From contig JBNOAI010000004.1 of the NCBI GenBank assembly GCA_050283925.1, positions 1-64,000 on the forward strand: a stretch of 64,000 nucleotides of DNA. Direction: 5' to 3'. The position numbers and the translations under genes were made by a program. Below the pieces are notes generated by a model that saw nothing but the letters and a program-made list of their open reading frames with translations, made no database searches and had not been told where the DNA came from. Source of the DNA: ZC4RG25 sp023428365 (GTDB lineage: Bacteria; Pseudomonadota; Alphaproteobacteria; Rhizobiales; Hyphomicrobiaceae). Positions 60,803 through 64,000 of the stretch are shown here, in pieces. Positions within the stretch are counted from its first letter, which is position 1. Each line of letters opens with the position of its first letter.

Positions 60803-62977
60803 TTACTCTGCCGCCTGCTTCGGGCCGTAGCCGAGATCGGTGTTGAGCTTGTCGATCAGATCGGCGGCCGCTTCTGGAATGTTGGTGCCGGGGCCAAAGA
60901 TTGCGCGGGCTCCGGCGGCGTAGACTTCATTGTAGTCCGCCGGCGGGATGACGCCGCCGACGACGATCATGATGTCACCGCGTCCTTCGGTATCCAGCGC
61001 TGCTTTGAGTTCAGGCACGAGCGTGAGATGCGCCGCGGCCAGAGAAGATATGCCGATGATATGCACGTCGTTCTCCACGGCCTGACGTGCGACTTCCGCC
61101 GGAGTTGAGAACAGCGGGCCGATGTCGACGTCGAAACCGAGATCGGCGAAGGCGCTCGCGATAACCTTCTGCCCTCTATCGTGGCCGTCCTGGCCGATTT
61201 TTGCGACCAGAATGCGCGGCCGGCGGCCGTCTGCCTTCTCGAACGCCTCGGCCATGCGCTGCACGCGCGCCAGGGCTTTGCTCATCGCGGTTGCCTCTGA
61301 TCTATAGACGCCGGAGACGGCTTTTATTTCGGCGCGGTGGCGGCCGAAGACACTTTCCATGGCATCGGAAATTTCCCCAACGGTTGCCTTCGCGCGAGCA
61401 GCAGCAATGCCGAGTTCCAGCAGATTGCCGTTGCCACGCGCGCCGTCCGTCAGTGCCTTGAGCGCCTGCGCCACTTGGGCCGGATCGCGCTCCCCCTTGA
61501 GGCGGTCGAGCTTGGCGATCTGCTGCTCGCGTACGGATTTGTTGTCGACCTTCAGCACCTCGATCACGGCATCGTCGGTGACGCGGAATTTGTTGACGCC
61601 GACGATGGTCTGCTGGCCGCTGTCTATGCGGGCCTGAGTGCGTGCGGCGGCTTCCTCGATGCGCAGCTTGGGGATGCCCGCTGCGATCGCCTTGGCCATA
61701 CCGCCCAGTTCCTCGACTTCTTGAATGTGCGCCGCAGCTTTGCGGGCGAGATCGGCGGTGAGGCGCTCCACGTAGAAACTGCCGCCCCACGGATCGACGG
61801 TGCGCGTGGTGCCGCTTTCCTGCTGCAGAACGAGCTGTGTGTTGCGGGCGATGCGCGCGGAGAAATCGGTTGGGAGCGCGATGGCTTCATCGAGCGCGTT
61901 GGTATGCAGCGACTGCGTGTGGCCTTGCGTGGCCGCCATCGCCTCGATGCACGTGCGCGTGACGTTGTTGAACACGTCCTGTGCCGTGAGGCTCCAGCCA
62001 CTGGTCTGACAGTGGGTGCGCAGCGACAGCGAGCGGTCACTCTTGGGTGCGAAGTTGGACTTGATGAGATTGGCCCATAGCAGGCGCGCGGCCCGCATCT
62101 TGGCGATCTCCATGAAGAAGTTCATGCCGATCGCCCAGAAGAACGACAGGCGTGGCGCGAAGCTGTCGATCGGCAATCCGGCGGCGACACCCGCTCGGGC
62201 ATATTCGACGCCGTCCGCCAGCGTGTAGGCGAGTTCCAGGTCTGCCGTCGCACCCGCTTCCTGCATGTGATAGCCGGAGATCGAGATCGAATTGAACTTC
62301 GGCATGTTGCGGCTGGTGTAGGCGAAGATGTCGGAGATGATCCGCATCGAGGGTGACGGCGGGTAGATGTAGGTGTTGCGGACCATGAACTCCTTGAGAA
62401 TGTCGTTCTGGATCGTGCCAGACAGTTTCTCAGGGGGCACACCTTGTTCTTCGCCTGCAACGATGTAGAGCGCGAGCACTGGCAGCACTGCGCCGTTCAT
62501 GGTCATCGACACGCTCATCTCCGACAGCGGAATGCCGGAGAACAGCGTGCGCATGTCGTAGATGGAATCGATGGCGACGCCCGCCATACCGACGTCACCC
62601 TTCACGCGCGGGTGGTCGGAGTCGTAACCGCGATGGGTGGCGAGGTCGAAGGCGACCGACAGGCCCTTCTGACCGGCTGCGATGTTGCGGCGATAGAAGG
62701 CGTTGGATTCTTCCGCCGTCGAGAAACCGGCATACTGGCGTACGGTCCACGGCTGCGTGACATACATCGTCGGATAGGGGCCACGCAGATAAGGCGCGAT
62801 ACCGGGGAGACCGTCGATGAAATCGAGGTTTGCGATGTCCGCGCCGATGTAGGTGGATTTGACGTCAATGCCTTCGGGCGTGTGCCACGGCTGCCCGGCT
62901 GCGGCGTTGATTTGAGCCGCATCTGTTGAGCGAGACGCTTCAAGAGCGATCCTGGAGAAATCAGGAATCCGTGACAT
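60803..62977 (-). CDS. scpA: Methylmalonyl-CoA mutase, one-chain type
   Basis: 724-aa adenosylcobalamin enzyme that isomerises methylmalonyl-CoA and succinyl-CoA. The N-terminal TIM barrel carries GIDVKSTY, RGPYPTMYVTQPWTVRQYAG, and the catalytic region of SISGYHMQEAGATADLELAY. The C-terminal B12 domain has VAKIGQDGHDRGQKVIASAF with the DxHxxG base ligand and later GISSLAAAH. GGCGACC and AAAGG precede the ATG. It is used in propionate and branched-chain degradation. There is no small subunit or chaperone gene in view. Confidence 0.95.
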   Translation of the reverse strand: MSRIPDFSRIALEASRSTDAAQINAAAGQPWHTPEGIDVKSTYIGADIANLDFIDGLPGIAPYLRGPYPTMYVTQPWTVRQYAGFSTAEESNAFYRRNIAAGQKGLSVAFDLATHRGYDSDHPRVKGDVGMAGVAIDSIYDMRTLFSGIPLSEMSVSMTMNGAVLPVLALYIVAGEEQGVPPEKLSGTIQNDILKEFMVRNTYIYPPSPSMRIISDIFAYTSRNMPKFNSISISGYHMQEAGATADLELAYTLADGVEYARAGVAAGLPIDSFAPRLSFFWAIGMNFFMEIAKMRAARLLWANLIKSNFAPKSDRSLSLRTHCQTSGWSLTAQDVFNNVTRTCIEAMAATQGHTQSLHTNALDEAIALPTDFSARIARNTQLVLQQESGTTRTVDPWGGSFYVERLTADLARKAAAHIQEVEELGGMAKAIAAGIPKLRIEEAAARTQARIDSGQQTIVGVNKFRVTDDAVIEVLKVDNKSVREQQIAKLDRLKGERDPAQVAQALKALTDGARGNGNLLELGIAAARAKATVGEISDAMESVFGRHRAEIKAVSGVYRSEATAMSKALARVQRMAEAFEKADGRRPRILVAKIGQDGHDRGQKVIASAFADLGFDVDIGPLFSTPAEVARQAVENDVHIIGISSLAAAHLTLVPELKAALDTEGRGDIMIVVGGVIPPADYNEVYAAGARAIFGPGTNIPEAAADLIDKLNTDLGYGPKQAAE

Positions 62978-63133
62978 GGTCGCCTTTCGTCATCCGTCGA
63001 AGCGCTGATTATGCCATCGCTCACCTAATTTAACAGGGACTTAGGGGCGCGTCGAACCCAGTCAAGACGGGGACGGCCTATCCGAACATTCCGGCCCTTT
63101 CCGATGGTTGCCATGATTCCGGACGCGATCCGA

Positions 63134-63161
63134 GGATAAGCATCCCGGATAAGCATCCCGG
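63134..63161. repeat. 13-bp tandem duplication
   Basis: GGATAAGCATCCC occurs twice with a 13-bp period between the methylmalonyl-CoA mutase start and the DUF817 gene. It is non-coding. Confidence 0.85.
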
Positions 63162-63198
63162 AAAGGGACCTCGTTCGAAGTGGCAGCATAGGCAACTC

Positions 63199-64000
63199 AT
63201 GCAAAAGCGGACCTTTGGCTCGGTGGCGCGCCAAACCAGCGCGGCGGCGCTTTGGGCGCCGCTTCGGCGGTTTATCGCGGCGGAAGGCCGCCTGGGGGCC
63301 TGGGCCGATCAACGTCCGGCGACGCGGTTTCTTTACGAGTTCACGCGGTTCGGGGTGAAGCAGGCGTGGGCGTGCCTGTTTGGTGCGTTGCTGCTGGCCC
63401 TGCTGATCGGGACGTATCTGTTCTATCCGAAGGGGGCTTGGCTGGCGCGATACGACTTCCTGGTGATCGCGGCTGTGATGATCCAGGTGATGATGCTCAC
63501 ATTCCGGTTGGAGACATGGGAGGAGGCGAAGGTCATCCTGGTCTTCCATGTCGTCGGCACAGCGATGGAGGTGTTCAAGACATCCGTTGGATCGTGGATC
63601 TATCCGGAGGTCTCTGTGCTGCGCATCGGCGGCGTGCCGCTGTTCACCGGCTTCATGTACGCAGCCATAGGGTCGTACATTGCGCGCTGCTGGCGGCTGT
63701 TCGACTTCCGCTTCACGCATCATCCGCCGTTGTGGGCGCTGGGCTTGCTGGCCGTCGCCATCTACATCAATTTCTTCGCGCACCACTACACATGGGATGT
63801 GCGCACAGTGCTGTTTGCGGCGACATTCCTCCTGTTCGCGCGCACGTGGGTGTACTTCAAGGTGTGGCGTGTGCATCGCCGGATGCCGCTGCTGGTCGGC
63901 TTCGTACTGGTGGCACTGTTTATCTGGTTTGCCGAGAACATCGGCACGTTCACGGCCGCGTGGATGTACCCGCATCAGCGGACCGGCTGGTCTCTCGTGA
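63199..64000 (+). CDS. DUF817 family membrane protein (partial, cut by window end)
   Basis: The frame from the ATG at 63199 stays open to the window end (267 codons). It reads MQKRTFGSVARQ, then FLYEFTRFGVKQAWACLFGA and a run of hydrophobic helices. The DUF817 signatures are LETWEEAKVILVFHVVGTAM, SWIYPEVSVLRIGGVPLFTG, and INFFAHHYTWDVRT. Eight or more membrane spans are expected; function unknown. It is divergent from methylmalonyl-CoA mutase. A long minus-strand frame across it is a shadow. Confidence 0.87.
   Translation, partial: MQKRTFGSVARQTSAAALWAPLRRFIAAEGRLGAWADQRPATRFLYEFTRFGVKQAWACLFGALLLALLIGTYLFYPKGAWLARYDFLVIAAVMIQVMMLTFRLETWEEAKVILVFHVVGTAMEVFKTSVGSWIYPEVSVLRIGGVPLFTGFMYAAIGSYIARCWRLFDFRFTHHPPLWALGLLAVAIYINFFAHHYTWDVRTVLFAATFLLFARTWVYFKVWRVHRRMPLLVGFVLVALFIWFAENIGTFTAAWMYPHQRTGWSLV

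Noticed and set aside
63025..63975. Long minus-strand frame of 316 codons at the right end
   Set aside because: It is Arg/His/Gln/Pro-rich without any domain and lies antisense to the clear DUF817 membrane gene on the plus strand.

Overview
This window looks like a chromosomal stretch from an alphaproteobacterium of the order Hyphomicrobiales (Bradyrhizobium/Rhodopseudomonas-like). The inference rests on gene content: a manganese catalase/YetF/SPW-VKOR stress cluster, TRAP uptake with RraA and Ldh-family enzymes, folate-dependent sarcosine oxidase soxBDAG, a one-chain methylmalonyl-CoA mutase, and an ietAS pair related to that of Agrobacterium Ti plasmids. Base composition is moderately GC-rich. 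No rRNA, CRISPR array or cas gene was seen.

Layout. (1) 0-10 kb is a stress-adaptation block: zinc alcohol dehydrogenase, Mn catalase, isochorismatase-like hydrolase with a YetF-like membrane protein, an unusual epimerase-SPW-VKOR-SPW fusion, a GIY-YIG protein next to an SRAP remnant, a FAD oxidoreductase and a DUF2171 protein. (2) 10.6-20.2 kb is a catabolic locus: a Tat-exported amidohydrolase, then a six-gene leftward operon (TRAP DctP-DctQ-DctM, SMP-30 lactonase, Ldh-family dehydrogenase, RraA aldolase) facing a LacI-type regulator across paired operator half-sites, then an IclR regulator broken at its N-terminus. (3) 20.2-23.8 kb is a scarred junction: a truncated plasmid Rep gene with three iteron-like repeats about 64 bp apart, an XRE regulator, a possible small RNA and an SNase-type nuclease.

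(4) 23.8-60.3 kb is a genomic island. A 52-bp perfect repeat of the 3' part of tRNA-Lys(UUU) lies at 23822-23873, and the intact tRNA gene is at 60263-60337. A tyrosine integrase sits beside the left copy and an excisionase-like HTH gene beside the right. The island is composite. Its left half holds HTH and hypothetical genes, a strongly structured candidate RNA, a UvrD-type helicase, a tRNA-Gln 3' fragment (scar of another insertion), a multiply broken gene, ietA/ietS, a serine-recombinase scar, and three probable defence genes (restriction-nuclease-like, Abi_C, HEPN with zinc ribbon). An IS3 element split by an IS110-family element separates this from the right half. The right half is a nitrogen/one-carbon catabolic cluster: serine dehydratase, threonine aldolase-like enzyme, 2-hydroxyacid dehydrogenase, soxBDAG, a polar amino-acid ABC transporter, an XRE-cupin regulator, and a three-subunit amino-acid/amine dehydrogenase. 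Broken acetyltransferase and DNA-ligase genes follow at its edge.

(5) 60.3-64 kb returns to backbone: a DUF2188 protein, methylmalonyl-CoA mutase and a DUF817 membrane protein cut by the window end.

How it works together: the sarcosine/dehydrogenase genes would import and oxidise N-methylated or cyclic amino acids to glycine and C1-folate, with serine dehydratase feeding pyruvate. Two intergenic regions of this cluster share a motif pair, suggesting joint control by the XRE-cupin regulator. The left half would protect against phage or competing plasmids and may stabilise the island.
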